From Irregularibacter muris (lineage in GTDB: Bacteria; Bacillota; Clostridia; Eubacteriales; Garciellaceae), in contig NZ_JANKAS010000005.1 in NCBI RefSeq assembly GCF_024622505.1, positions 62,001 through 126,000 on the forward strand: a stretch of DNA of 64,000 bases, read 5' to 3'. A program made the position numbers and the translations under genes. The notes under the pieces were generated by a model that saw nothing but the letters and a program-made list of their open reading frames with translations, made no database searches and was not told where the DNA came from. The stretch's first letter is position 1, and the number at the start of each line of letters is the position of its first letter. Positions 9,142 to 18,491 of the stretch are shown in pieces.

Positions 9142-9867
9142 TTGCTTAGAAAAATTGTTCATATTGATGAAGATAAATGTAACGGGTGTGGTTTATGCAT
9201 TCCCAACTGTGCTGAAGGCGCAATCCAAATTATTGATGGCAAGGCAAAACTACTTTCTGATAATCTTTGTGATGGATTAGGGGCTTGTCTAGGAAATTGT
9301 CCAGTAGATGCTATTAAGGTAATTGAACGAGAAGGAGATGCTTTTGATGAAGAGGCAGTGGAAATGCATCTTAAATCTTTAAAGGAACAACCTTCTTCTA
9401 CTAAAAATACTATACCTCAAAATATGGGTGGGTGTCCAGGTAGCAGAATGATGATGATGGATGCGGTAGAAGAAGAAAAGAATACCCCTGCCGTAAAATC
9501 CCAATTACGACAATGGCCAGTGCAAATGCATTTGGTGCCTCCAAATGCTCCTTACTTTAAGAATTCAGATTTGCTCATCACTGCTGATTGTGTACCCGTG
9601 GCCTATGGTAATTACCATCAAGATCTTTTAAAAGGTAAAAGCGTAGTTATGGGTTGTCCAAAATTAGATGATGTAAGTGCCTATATAGAAAAATTTGTGG
9701 ATATGATTCAAAGCAATGATTTCAATAGCATCACCATCGCCTTTATGGAAGTTCCCTGCTGCATGGGCATGATAAGAGCTTTAGAGCAAGCCATGGACAT
9801 TGCTGGCAAGTCGGTGCCTGTACACAGAATGAAGATTACTATAGATGGACAAATGGTTGAAATGTAA
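9142..9867 (+). CDS. 2[4Fe-4S] ferredoxin-like protein with C-terminal extension
   Basis: Electron-transfer protein, 241 aa. Residues about 1-60 carry two cluster motifs: CNGCGLCIPNC and, slightly divergent, CDGLGACLGNC-P. The extension of about 180 residues has further cysteines (GGCPGS, MGCPKLDD, VPCCMG) that could bind another cluster. The start is TTG at 9142, with AGGAGG at the ideal distance and no nearby ATG. Relatives I recall lie near Crp/Fnr-family (HcpR-like) regulators and hybrid-cluster protein genes in anaerobes; hcp is not in this window. The gene is monocistronic, closed by a strong bidirectional terminator. Confidence 0.85.
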   Translation: MLRKIVHIDEDKCNGCGLCIPNCAEGAIQIIDGKAKLLSDNLCDGLGACLGNCPVDAIKVIEREGDAFDEEAVEMHLKSLKEQPSSTKNTIPQNMGGCPGSRMMMMDAVEEEKNTPAVKSQLRQWPVQMHLVPPNAPYFKNSDLLITADCVPVAYGNYHQDLLKGKSVVMGCPKLDDVSAYIEKFVDMIQSNDFNSITIAFMEVPCCMGMIRALEQAMDIAGKSVPVHRMKITIDGQMVEM

Positions 9868-9873
9868 ATACTA

Positions 9874-9918
9874 AAAAGCAGGAGATTTGAACTGACCCTT
9901 GTCAAATCTCCTGCTTTT
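9874..9918. terminator. Bidirectional terminator
   Basis: 17-base perfect stem (AAAAGCAGGAGATTTGA 9874-9890 with 9902-9918), 11-base loop and a U-run on both strands. It ends the ferredoxin gene on the plus strand and touches the stop codon of the small minus-strand gene at 9918-10073. Confidence 0.93.
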
Positions 9919-10073
9919 TAATATTGTCTAAATCTGTCATATTCCTCTTCTCCAATATGTAATTTTATTAGGCTTAAAGCCCGCTTTATAGATTTTCTGT
10001 AATAATAGTATCCATAAACACTTAATATCAATAAGGATATTAATGTTTTAGACATAAGAACATTTGAAAACAT
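9918..10073 (-). CDS. Small single-span membrane protein, 51 aa
   Basis: Reads from ATG at 10073 to TAA at 9918. Residues about 4-25 form a hydrophobic segment ending in GYYYYRKS, followed by a basic amphipathic stretch and an acidic/polar tail (HIGEEEYDRFRQY). A GGGGG run lies 8 bases upstream of the ATG. The stop codon touches the arm of the bidirectional terminator, as real genes in this window tend to do. Hydropathy, the positive-inside arrangement and the terminator argue for a real gene. Family unknown. Confidence 0.55.
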   Translation of the reverse strand: MFSNVLMSKTLISLLILSVYGYYYYRKSIKRALSLIKLHIGEEEYDRFRQY

Positions 10074-10144
10074 CCCAGTTGCCCCCTTATTTTAGTCTTC
10101 TTATTTACTATGTAAAGGGGTAGGGGAATATACCTATAAATCAA

Positions 10145-10173
10145 CAAAGGACCCTTTCATCTTGAAAGAGTCC
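10145..10173 (-). terminator. Terminator of the small lipoprotein gene
   Basis: On the minus strand the stem GGACTCTTTCA / TGAAAGGGTCC (one G-U) is followed by TTTGTTG, 15 bases after the lipoprotein stop. It is weaker than most terminators in this window. Confidence 0.6.
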
Positions 10174-10187
10174 ATTTCTATCTAGTG

Positions 10188-10745
10188 CTATTTTATTGGT
10201 AACCAATCTACCTTCCAAATATCTTGTTGGTTTTTTAATAATTTAAAATTCCATACAAGATCCCTTGAAATTTCATTGCTTTCTTTTAGAGTAATTTGGA
10301 TATATGCTGTATCATCATCATATCTGATTTGGGATAGCTTCTTTATATTCTCCTTTAATTCTTTAATCAATAGGAGATTCTCTTTGTCCATTTTCTCTCC
10401 ATCCATATCCCCTAGGAAATCTTTTTTCTTAGGTGTCCCATATACCTCTCCCTTGATATAAAAACCATAAAGGGTATTGTAGTCATGGATTTCATAGGCA
10501 TGAATGTAACATTTGAAAATTTCTAAGGGAGTCAATTGTTTTAGTAGTTGCTCATCTCCTGTTTTTGCGTATTTTTCATAAATTTCTAACTGACCATGAG
10601 TCAAAGAAATATCCCTTGTTTCTAATTCTGTTGTATTCTTTATTTCATCATTTTTTAAAATTTTTACAGGATTATCTATCATTTGACAACCACTAATTAA
10701 AAGTAAAATGAAAGCTAAGCATATTGTAACAATAAATCCCTTCAT
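10188..10745 (-). CDS. Small secreted lipoprotein, 185 aa
   Basis: Signal peptide MKGFIVTICLAFILLLISGC with a lipobox (LLISGC). The mature part is charged, with no named domain. The segment PLEIFKCYIHAYEIHDYNTLYG followed by a KVDWLPIK ending resembles NTF2-like folds of clostridial lipoproteins, but that is inference. An ATG 6 bases earlier is open, but GGGAGG sits 7 bases before the ATG at 10745. It follows the 97-aa membrane protein by about 50 bases on the same strand. Confidence 0.75.
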   Translation of the reverse strand: MKGFIVTICLAFILLLISGCQMIDNPVKILKNDEIKNTTELETRDISLTHGQLEIYEKYAKTGDEQLLKQLTPLEIFKCYIHAYEIHDYNTLYGFYIKGEVYGTPKKKDFLGDMDGEKMDKENLLLIKELKENIKKLSQIRYDDDTAYIQITLKESNEISRDLVWNFKLLKNQQDIWKVDWLPIK

Positions 10746-10796
10746 GACCATGCCTCCCGTGGTAAATCCTAGTTATATTGGATGGTGTAAAAGATA

Positions 10797-11090
10797 CTAC
10801 ATGATATTGATGGTAACCCATCCGGCTGACAATATCACTAAATAAATAATTGCCAGTCCCAAAAGTACGTCAGAAAATACATTTACTGTTCTCTTTTTAA
10901 TATCTTTACATAGCATCTTTATGCCCAAAGTCATAAAGACCGGACTAATCATAAATAATCTAAAGGAATGGGGCTCTAGTGCAGGTATGTATTGCCTAGT
11001 GATCTTGATGAATAAAAACACTACACCTATTAAGGTAGACAATCCCCCCACCATTGTACGTAGAATGCACAACTTTCTTTTTTTACCCAT
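10797..11090 (-). CDS. Three-helix membrane protein, 97 aa
   Basis: Begins MGKKRKLCILRT (basic, cytoplasmic), then three hydrophobic segments at about 13-34, 44-61 and 74-92, ending VILSAGWVTINIM. The start at 11090 uses GGAGG with 9-base spacing; the longer open start at 11105 would run through that RBS. No family recognised. It lies between ligA and the lipoprotein gene, all on the minus strand. Confidence 0.7.
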   Translation of the reverse strand: MGKKRKLCILRTMVGGLSTLIGVVFLFIKITRQYIPALEPHSFRLFMISPVFMTLGIKMLCKDIKKRTVNVFSDVLLGLAIIYLVILSAGWVTINIM

Positions 11091-11171
11091 AAAAGTTACC
11101 TCCAAATCATCTTACTCTATTATACAAGCAATCATTTCACAATATTGTTACATACTTTTATATATCTTGTA

Positions 11172-13175
<2,004 letters not shown>

Positions 13176-13212
13176 TCACCTACTTTATTTTCTTTCTGCC
13201 ACCACAAGTTAG

Positions 13213-15435
13213 TTAGCCTATAATCGTTAATGGTGCAAAGGACAAGGATAGCTTTTTGATCCCTAGGCCCGGGAAAGCAATGGATAATAAAATATCCCCC
13301 TCTTGTTCTTTTCGCTCCACCACTGTGCCAATCCCCCACTTACCATGCTTTACCTTCATCCCCACTTTTACATCACTAGATGAAATATTTTTATTTTGGG
13401 ATACAGGTGTAGATTTTGTGGGCGTGCTTTTAAGAGCATTTTCTCTTCCTTGATGGTATGCAAATTTATTGGAAAAGGCTGGTTCACTCCTAAATACAGA
13501 TTTTTCCTCCTCTTGTTCTAATAATTGGGATGGAATTTCATTCAAAAATCTGGATTTACTATAATAGGTAGTTTGCCCATAAATGCTTCGTTGTAGTGCA
13601 TAGCTCATATACAGTTTTTCCATAGCCCTAGTAATTCCTACATAACATAATCTTCTTTCTTCTTCCATTTCTTCATAGTCGGTAAGAGATCTGGAATGGG
13701 GGAACATCCCTTCCTCCATGCCTGCTAAAAATACCACAGGGAATTCTAATCCTTTGGCGTTATGCAAGGTCATGAGTACCGCTGCTCCTTCTTCGGAATC
13801 CAGATTATCAATATCTGCCACTAAGGCAACATTTTCTAAAAATGCCTGTAGGCTGGTTTCATCACTATTGGACTCAAATTCGGCAGCTCCCGATACAAAT
13901 TCCTCTAAGTTTTCCATTCGGATATCTGCCTTATCTACCTTTCCCTCTCTTAGCATATCCATATAACCCGTATCTTCTATGACCTGTCTGATTAAATCGG
14001 TTAGTCCCATAACTTCCTTTAGGGTGCTGAACTTTGCCATCATATCTGCAAAGCTTTTTATCTTTCCTTTAACTCTTTCGGTTAATCCCGGTACTTCTTC
14101 TATATTGGATATTGCACTATACATTCCTATGTCTTTAAACTCCGCATAGCCCTCTATTTTTTCCAAAGTGGTCTTTCCAATTCCTCTTTTAGGCATGTTG
14201 ATAATACGCTTTAGGGCAATATCATCAAAGGGATTTTCCATTAGAGTAAGATAGGCCACAATATCCTTGATTTCCATTCGGGAGTAGAATTTTTGTCCTC
14301 CAAAAATTTGGTAGGGAATGCCTGCCCTCATTAAAGATTCTTCTATCACCCTAGACTGAGCATTGGTACGATACAATATGGCAAAATCCCTATAATTTCG
14401 TTCTTCTTGATTTCGACATTTTTCTATTTCCTGGGCAATAAAATTCCCTTCTTCGTACTCGTTATTATTCCCACATACATAAATCGAATTTCCTTCTTTT
14501 TTGTCTGTCCACAATTTCTTGCTTTTTCGACCTGTGTTGTTTTGTATGACACAATTTGCGGCATCTAAAATATTTTGGAAAGAGCGATAGTTTTGTTCTA
14601 ATTTGATGATTTTCGCATTGGGGTAGTCCCGTTCAAATTCTAGGATATTACGAAGGTCAGCTCCTCTAAACCGGTAAATGGACTGGTCATCATCTCCCAC
14701 AACGCAAAGATTTTTGTACAGTCGGGAAAGCATTTCAATAAGTTGATACTGGGCATGGCTAGTATCTTGGTACTCATCCACTAGAAGATATTTAAATTTT
14801 CGTTGATAATATTCTAAAACCTCGGGATTCTCTCGAAAAAGCTCTATGGTTTTAAAGATTAAATCATCAAAATCCAAAGCATTGTTTTTCTTTAACTTTC
14901 TTTGATAAAGTCGGTACACCGAACCAATCTTTTCTAGTCTATAGTTTTCTTGGTTTTGTCTTAAATATTCCTCCGGAGTCAATAGCTTGTCCTTTGCCTC
15001 AGATATGGCGGAAGTTACTCCCGGTATGGGAAATTGTTTTTCACTCATATTCAGCTCTCTTAGGCATTCTTGCATAAGACTTTTTTGATCTATGGTGTCA
15101 TAGATGACAAAGTTTCTTCCATAGTCTAATTTTTCAATATCCTTTCTGAGCATTCTCACGCACATGGAGTGAAAAGTACTGACCCAGATAGAATTACTTT
15201 CTGGTCCTACCAGCTTTTCTACCCGATGTCGCATTTCCTTGGCGGCTTTATTGGTAAAAGTAATGGCTAATATTTGAGAGGGATAGGCCTTTCCCTGTTC
15301 TATAATGTAGGCAATTCTATGGGTTAGCACCCGAGTTTTTCCCGATCCAGCCCCTGCTAAAATCAGCAGGGGTCCTTCGGTATTCTCTACCCCTTGCACC
15401 TGCTGAGGATTTAGTCCCTGTAAAAGATTTGACAT
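13213..15435 (-). CDS. pcrA: ATP-dependent 3'-5' DNA helicase PcrA
   Basis: UvrD/Rep-family superfamily 1A helicase for replication restart and repair, 740 aa. Walker A LAGAGSGKTRVLTHRIA (about 28-44), motif II LLVDEYQDTSHAQYQL, motif III VGDDDQSIYRFRGAD, motif IV EQNYRS, motif V LMTLHNAKGLEFPVVFL and motif VI EERRLCYVGITRA are all intact. The C-terminal KHGKWGIGTVVERKEQ is the Tudor-like domain of PcrA that contacts RNA polymerase. ATG at 15435 with AAAGGAG upstream. Confidence 0.98.
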   Translation of the reverse strand: MSNLLQGLNPQQVQGVENTEGPLLILAGAGSGKTRVLTHRIAYIIEQGKAYPSQILAITFTNKAAKEMRHRVEKLVGPESNSIWVSTFHSMCVRMLRKDIEKLDYGRNFVIYDTIDQKSLMQECLRELNMSEKQFPIPGVTSAISEAKDKLLTPEEYLRQNQENYRLEKIGSVYRLYQRKLKKNNALDFDDLIFKTIELFRENPEVLEYYQRKFKYLLVDEYQDTSHAQYQLIEMLSRLYKNLCVVGDDDQSIYRFRGADLRNILEFERDYPNAKIIKLEQNYRSFQNILDAANCVIQNNTGRKSKKLWTDKKEGNSIYVCGNNNEYEEGNFIAQEIEKCRNQEERNYRDFAILYRTNAQSRVIEESLMRAGIPYQIFGGQKFYSRMEIKDIVAYLTLMENPFDDIALKRIINMPKRGIGKTTLEKIEGYAEFKDIGMYSAISNIEEVPGLTERVKGKIKSFADMMAKFSTLKEVMGLTDLIRQVIEDTGYMDMLREGKVDKADIRMENLEEFVSGAAEFESNSDETSLQAFLENVALVADIDNLDSEEGAAVLMTLHNAKGLEFPVVFLAGMEEGMFPHSRSLTDYEEMEEERRLCYVGITRAMEKLYMSYALQRSIYGQTTYYSKSRFLNEIPSQLLEQEEEKSVFRSEPAFSNKFAYHQGRENALKSTPTKSTPVSQNKNISSSDVKVGMKVKHGKWGIGTVVERKEQEGDILLSIAFPGLGIKKLSLSFAPLTIIG

Positions 15436-15537
15436 ATTGATACTCCTTTCTTTTGTTACGATGAAATATATAAGGTTTTGATTTTTCTATGAAGTTCATG
15501 ATTATCTATAGTCTTACCATAATAAACCTGAGATTTA

Positions 15538-15807
15538 TCAAAGGATGACAATATAAAAAGAGGAATAATTTATTCCTCTTTTTATATTAGTATACCATAA
15601 TTTTATTGAGAAAATATAATCCCTATTGGCCAACAGGTCATCTTTGATAAAGAAAATATTTTCACAAAGGGCCAATGAAGCAATAGAAGCCTTTGCCATA
15701 GAACACGCAAGAATCTTCCCCTCATGTGCTTTTTCTTGTCTTTTTTGTAGCATTCTATTGATTTTATCTGAAAAACGTTGTAATATGTTATTGATAATCA
15801 TTATCAT
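15538..15807 (-). CDS. Doubtful 89-codon open frame opposite the feo promoter
   Basis: Open from an ATG inside the Fur box (15807). The middle part (about residues 18-70) has protein-like composition, but no RBS is visible before this ATG or the later one. The frame also reads straight through a strong 17-base hairpin (15551-15587), and its last 20 residues are that hairpin translated. It may instead be an untranslated Fur-controlled small RNA ending at the hairpin, a decayed gene or chance. Confidence 0.2.
   Translation of the reverse strand: MIMIINNILQRFSDKINRMLQKRQEKAHEGKILACSMAKASIASLALCENIFFIKDDLLANRDYIFSIKLWYTNIKRGINYSSFYIVIL
15551..15587. terminator. Hairpin with U-runs between pcrA and feoA
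   Basis: 17-base perfect stem (ATATAAAAAGAGGAATA at 15551-15567 with 15571-15587) and a 3-base loop, T-rich on both strands. No accepted gene feeds into it from either side. It would fit the 3' end of a minus-strand transcript starting near the Fur box. Confidence 0.7.
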
Positions 15808-15818
15808 GAATTTATACT
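15791..15818 (+). promoter_or_regulatory. feoA: Fur box overlapping the feoAB promoter
   Basis: TGATAAT-C-ATTATCA at 15792-15806 is a perfect 7-1-7 Fur site. It overlaps TTGATA (-35, 15791-15796), which is 16 bases from TATACT (-10, 15813-15818). Iron-bound Fur would cover the -35 box and repress feoA-feoB-feoC when iron is replete. Confidence 0.88.
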
Positions 15819-15846
15819 AGGTATTAAAGTAGAAAGGAAGATTTTT

Positions 15847-16071
15847 ATGAATAATGTTTCCTTAGCACTTCTTAAACCCTGCGAGGTGGGGAGAATTCAG
15901 GAAATTTCTGGTGGACGTTCGGCTAAAAAAAGGTTATATGAATTAGGGTTAAATACAGGAACCCAGGTTAAAATGGTGAAAAATGATCTTGGACCTGTCA
16001 TTTTAAACGTCTCAGGATTTAAATTAGCCTTGGGACGAGGTCTGGCTAATAAGATTATTGTTGAAAAATAG
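15847..16071 (+). CDS. feoA: Ferrous iron transport protein A
   Basis: Small cytosolic SH3-like partner of FeoB, 74 aa. The frame KPCEVGRIQEISGGRSAKKR, then LYELGLNTGTQVKMVKND and the ending ALGRGLANKIIV are standard FeoA. ATG at 15847 with AAAGGAAG upstream. It lies just below the Fur-box promoter and 54 bases before feoB. Confidence 0.93.
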   Translation: MNNVSLALLKPCEVGRIQEISGGRSAKKRLYELGLNTGTQVKMVKNDLGPVILNVSGFKLALGRGLANKIIVEK

Positions 16072-16085
16072 TTTTTATTCTATAA

Positions 16086-16107
16086 CCATTATTGATAATG
16101 GCTATCC
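16086..16107 (+). promoter_or_regulatory. Second Fur-like dyad between feoA and feoB
   Basis: CCATTAT-TG-ATAATGG (16086-16101) is a perfect 7-2-7 inverted repeat. The overlapping 15-mer at 16093-16107 matches the 7-1-7 Fur motif at about 12 of 15 positions. It could be a weaker Fur site or an RNA hairpin just ahead of the feoB RBS. Confidence 0.45.
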
Positions 16108-16125
16108 TTAGAAAGGAAGTATTAT

Positions 16126-18117
16126 ATGAATATAATCGCACTAGTAGGCAATCCCAATAGTGGAAAAACCACTTTATTTAATGCATTGACAGGCTCAAAT
16201 CAACATGTGGGCAATTGGCCTGGAGTTACTGTAGAAAAGAAAGAAGGAAAAATCAAATACAACAACAATGAATACAATGTAGTGGACTTACCTGGTACCT
16301 ATAGTCTCGGAGCCTATTCTGAAGATGAAATTGTTGCTCGAGATTATATCTTAAAGGGAAATCCTGATATCGTTATTAATGTAGTGGATGCTACCAATCT
16401 AGAAAGAAACTTATATTTAACTACACAATTATTAGAAATGGGTACAAAAGTTGTACTGGCTTTAAATATGATGGACGAAGCCAAGGCAAAAAATATTAAA
16501 ATTGATTTGGAGGCTTTATCTAAAAATTTAGGAATACCGGTTGTTGCAACAGTGGCATCTAAAAGAGAAGGATTAGATGGATTACTAAAGAAAGCAATCT
16601 CCTATTTTGATAATGACTATTCTCATAAAAATATTGATTATGGTGAAAATATTCGTAGAGAATTAGATCATATAAAGAGCCTACTAAATGGCTCTACTTT
16701 TGATTATCCTACGGATTGGATTGCTATAAAGCTTCTAGAAGGTGATCAAGATGTTATAAGCCACGTGGAGAAAAAAACCTCTTCAGATCTAAAGAATAAT
16801 TTTGAGCAAATCAAAGAGTTATCCAGTGATTTTGAGTTCGAAATTGTTGATAAAAGGTACAATTTCATTGGTACAGCTGTAAAGTGTAGTGTTGCTAGAC
16901 CTATGGAAGATAAGGAAACTTTTACAGATAAAATTGATAAAATAGTCACCCATAAATTCTGGGGACTACCTATTTTTGCAATCATTATGTTTATGGTATT
17001 TCAATTAACCTTTGTAATAGGGCAAGATGTTTTTGGTGAATTTGTCGCTAATTTTATTGAAGGCATAGGAAATTATTTATCTATATTTTTAGAAGCTATT
17101 CATGCACCTGCTTTATTAAGCTCTTTTATCATTGAAGGAATGTTTGGAGGAATTGGTGCTGTATTTGAATTTATTCCATTAATTGTAGTCCTTTATTTCT
17201 TTATAGGTATATTGGAAGATACAGGTTATATGGCACGTGCTGCCTATGTTATGGATGGGATAATGAGAGCCCTGGGGCTTCATGGGAAAAGCTTTATCTC
17301 CATGATTGTAGGATTTGGATGTAATGTTCCAGGGATTATGGCCACGAGAACTCTAGACAGTAAAAAAGATAGAATGATTGCCATTCTAATTAATCCTTTT
17401 ATGTCCTGCGGTGCAAGATTACCTATTTATCTAGTGTTTATTGCCGCTTTCTTTCCTAATCATGGAGGTATAGTGCTATTTTCATTATATGCTTTAGGAA
17501 TTCTTATGGCTTTAATCATGGGTAAGGTGTTTAGCAAGACTTTATTTAAAGGGCAATCCTCAGATTTTATTATGGAATTACCACCCTATAGATTCCCTTC
17601 CTTTCGATCAGTAGTTAGAGATATGTGGGATAAGGTTTGGGATTTCCTTCACAGGGCCGGAACGGTTATCTTTGTGGTTGTTTCTTTATTATGGGTATTG
17701 TCAATATTTCCACTAGGTGTAGAACAATATAGTCAAGAGAGTTTATTAGGTAGAATTGGAACTTTAACTGCTCCTATATTTGCTCTTGCAGGATTTGGCA
17801 CTTGGCAAGCTTCTGTTAGTTTATTTGCAGGAATTGCAGCCAAGGAAGCCGTAGTGGCCGTATTAGGTATGGTATATGCTGGAGTTAGTGAAGGAACAGA
17901 ACTAGTTAGTGCTCTTCAAGGAATATTTACTCCATTAACCGCTATGGCCTTTATGGTTATGACCCTATTTTATACTCCATGTGCAGCTGCTTTAGCTACT
18001 GTAAAAAAAGAAACAAATTCCAATAAATGGGCTATTTTCATGGCCATTTATACCTTTGTCATAGGTTGGGTTGCCGCTGTTTTAGTTTACCAAGTGGGCA
18101 CACTCTTAGGATTTTAG
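16126..18117 (+). CDS. feoB: Ferrous iron transporter FeoB
   Basis: Inner-membrane Fe(II) permease with a cytosolic G domain, 663 aa. G1 is GNPNSGKTTLFN, G2 region GVTVEKKEG, G3 DLPGTYSLGAYSEDE and G4 NMMDEAKA. Residues about 165-270 form the GDI-like domain. The membrane part has two gate motifs (GFGCNVPGIM and MSCGARLPIYLVF). It is slightly shorter than E. coli FeoB (773 aa), typical for Firmicutes. The following FeoC-like gene starts 11 bases after its stop. Confidence 0.97.
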   Translation: MNIIALVGNPNSGKTTLFNALTGSNQHVGNWPGVTVEKKEGKIKYNNNEYNVVDLPGTYSLGAYSEDEIVARDYILKGNPDIVINVVDATNLERNLYLTTQLLEMGTKVVLALNMMDEAKAKNIKIDLEALSKNLGIPVVATVASKREGLDGLLKKAISYFDNDYSHKNIDYGENIRRELDHIKSLLNGSTFDYPTDWIAIKLLEGDQDVISHVEKKTSSDLKNNFEQIKELSSDFEFEIVDKRYNFIGTAVKCSVARPMEDKETFTDKIDKIVTHKFWGLPIFAIIMFMVFQLTFVIGQDVFGEFVANFIEGIGNYLSIFLEAIHAPALLSSFIIEGMFGGIGAVFEFIPLIVVLYFFIGILEDTGYMARAAYVMDGIMRALGLHGKSFISMIVGFGCNVPGIMATRTLDSKKDRMIAILINPFMSCGARLPIYLVFIAAFFPNHGGIVLFSLYALGILMALIMGKVFSKTLFKGQSSDFIMELPPYRFPSFRSVVRDMWDKVWDFLHRAGTVIFVVVSLLWVLSIFPLGVEQYSQESLLGRIGTLTAPIFALAGFGTWQASVSLFAGIAAKEAVVAVLGMVYAGVSEGTELVSALQGIFTPLTAMAFMVMTLFYTPCAAALATVKKETNSNKWAIFMAIYTFVIGWVAAVLVYQVGTLLGF

Positions 18118-18128
18118 GAGATGAGAAC

Positions 18129-18395
18129 ATGCTCAAAGATGTACTGAGAGAAATTAATGAATTAAGTGGATTCTCTAAATCTACAATTGCTAAAAACTTA
18201 AATATTCCTCAAGGGATGGTAGATGACGTAATCAATCAATTAACTCGTATGGGATACCTAGATGAGATTGTGGGTTCACCTAGTTGTGATACCCCTTGTC
18301 ATTCCTGTCCCTATTCTAGAAGTTGTAATACCCCTCCCGTTAAAATGTACAAGATTTCCCCTAAGGGGGAACAATTACTAGAAAGTACAACCTAA
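18129..18395 (+). CDS. feoC: FeoC-like winged-helix protein with cysteine cluster, 88 aa
   Basis: Residues about 1-46 form a small winged helix (LREINELSGFSKSTIAKNL...VINQLTRMGYL). Residues 53-66 carry four cysteines (C53, C57, C60, C66), the arrangement in which FeoC proteins bind an iron-sulfur cluster. Family knowledge: FeoC modulates FeoB stability or activity. AGGAGATGAGAAC precedes the ATG at 18129, and the gene is tightly coupled to feoB. A longer frame that starts inside feoB is a shadow. A bidirectional terminator follows. Confidence 0.82.
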   Translation: MLKDVLREINELSGFSKSTIAKNLNIPQGMVDDVINQLTRMGYLDEIVGSPSCDTPCHSCPYSRSCNTPPVKMYKISPKGEQLLESTT

Positions 18396-18437
18396 TCCTG
18401 ATTCTCTCTATCTCTATGTAAAATAAAGTGGCATTGT

Positions 18438-18472
18438 AAAAGCCTTTGGAAAATTTTCTTCCAAAGGCTTTT
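18438..18472. terminator. Bidirectional terminator between feoC and the OYE gene
   Basis: AAAAGCCTTTGGA pairs with TCCAAAGGCTTTT around a TTTTC-containing loop, with T-runs on both sides. It sits between convergent genes. Confidence 0.9.
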
Positions 18473-18491
18473 ATGATTTTCAGTATAGACT

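Noticed and set aside
15626-15820. 64-codon plus-strand open frame upstream of feoA
   Set aside because: Its end is the Fur box translated, it has no RBS and it lies within the promoter.
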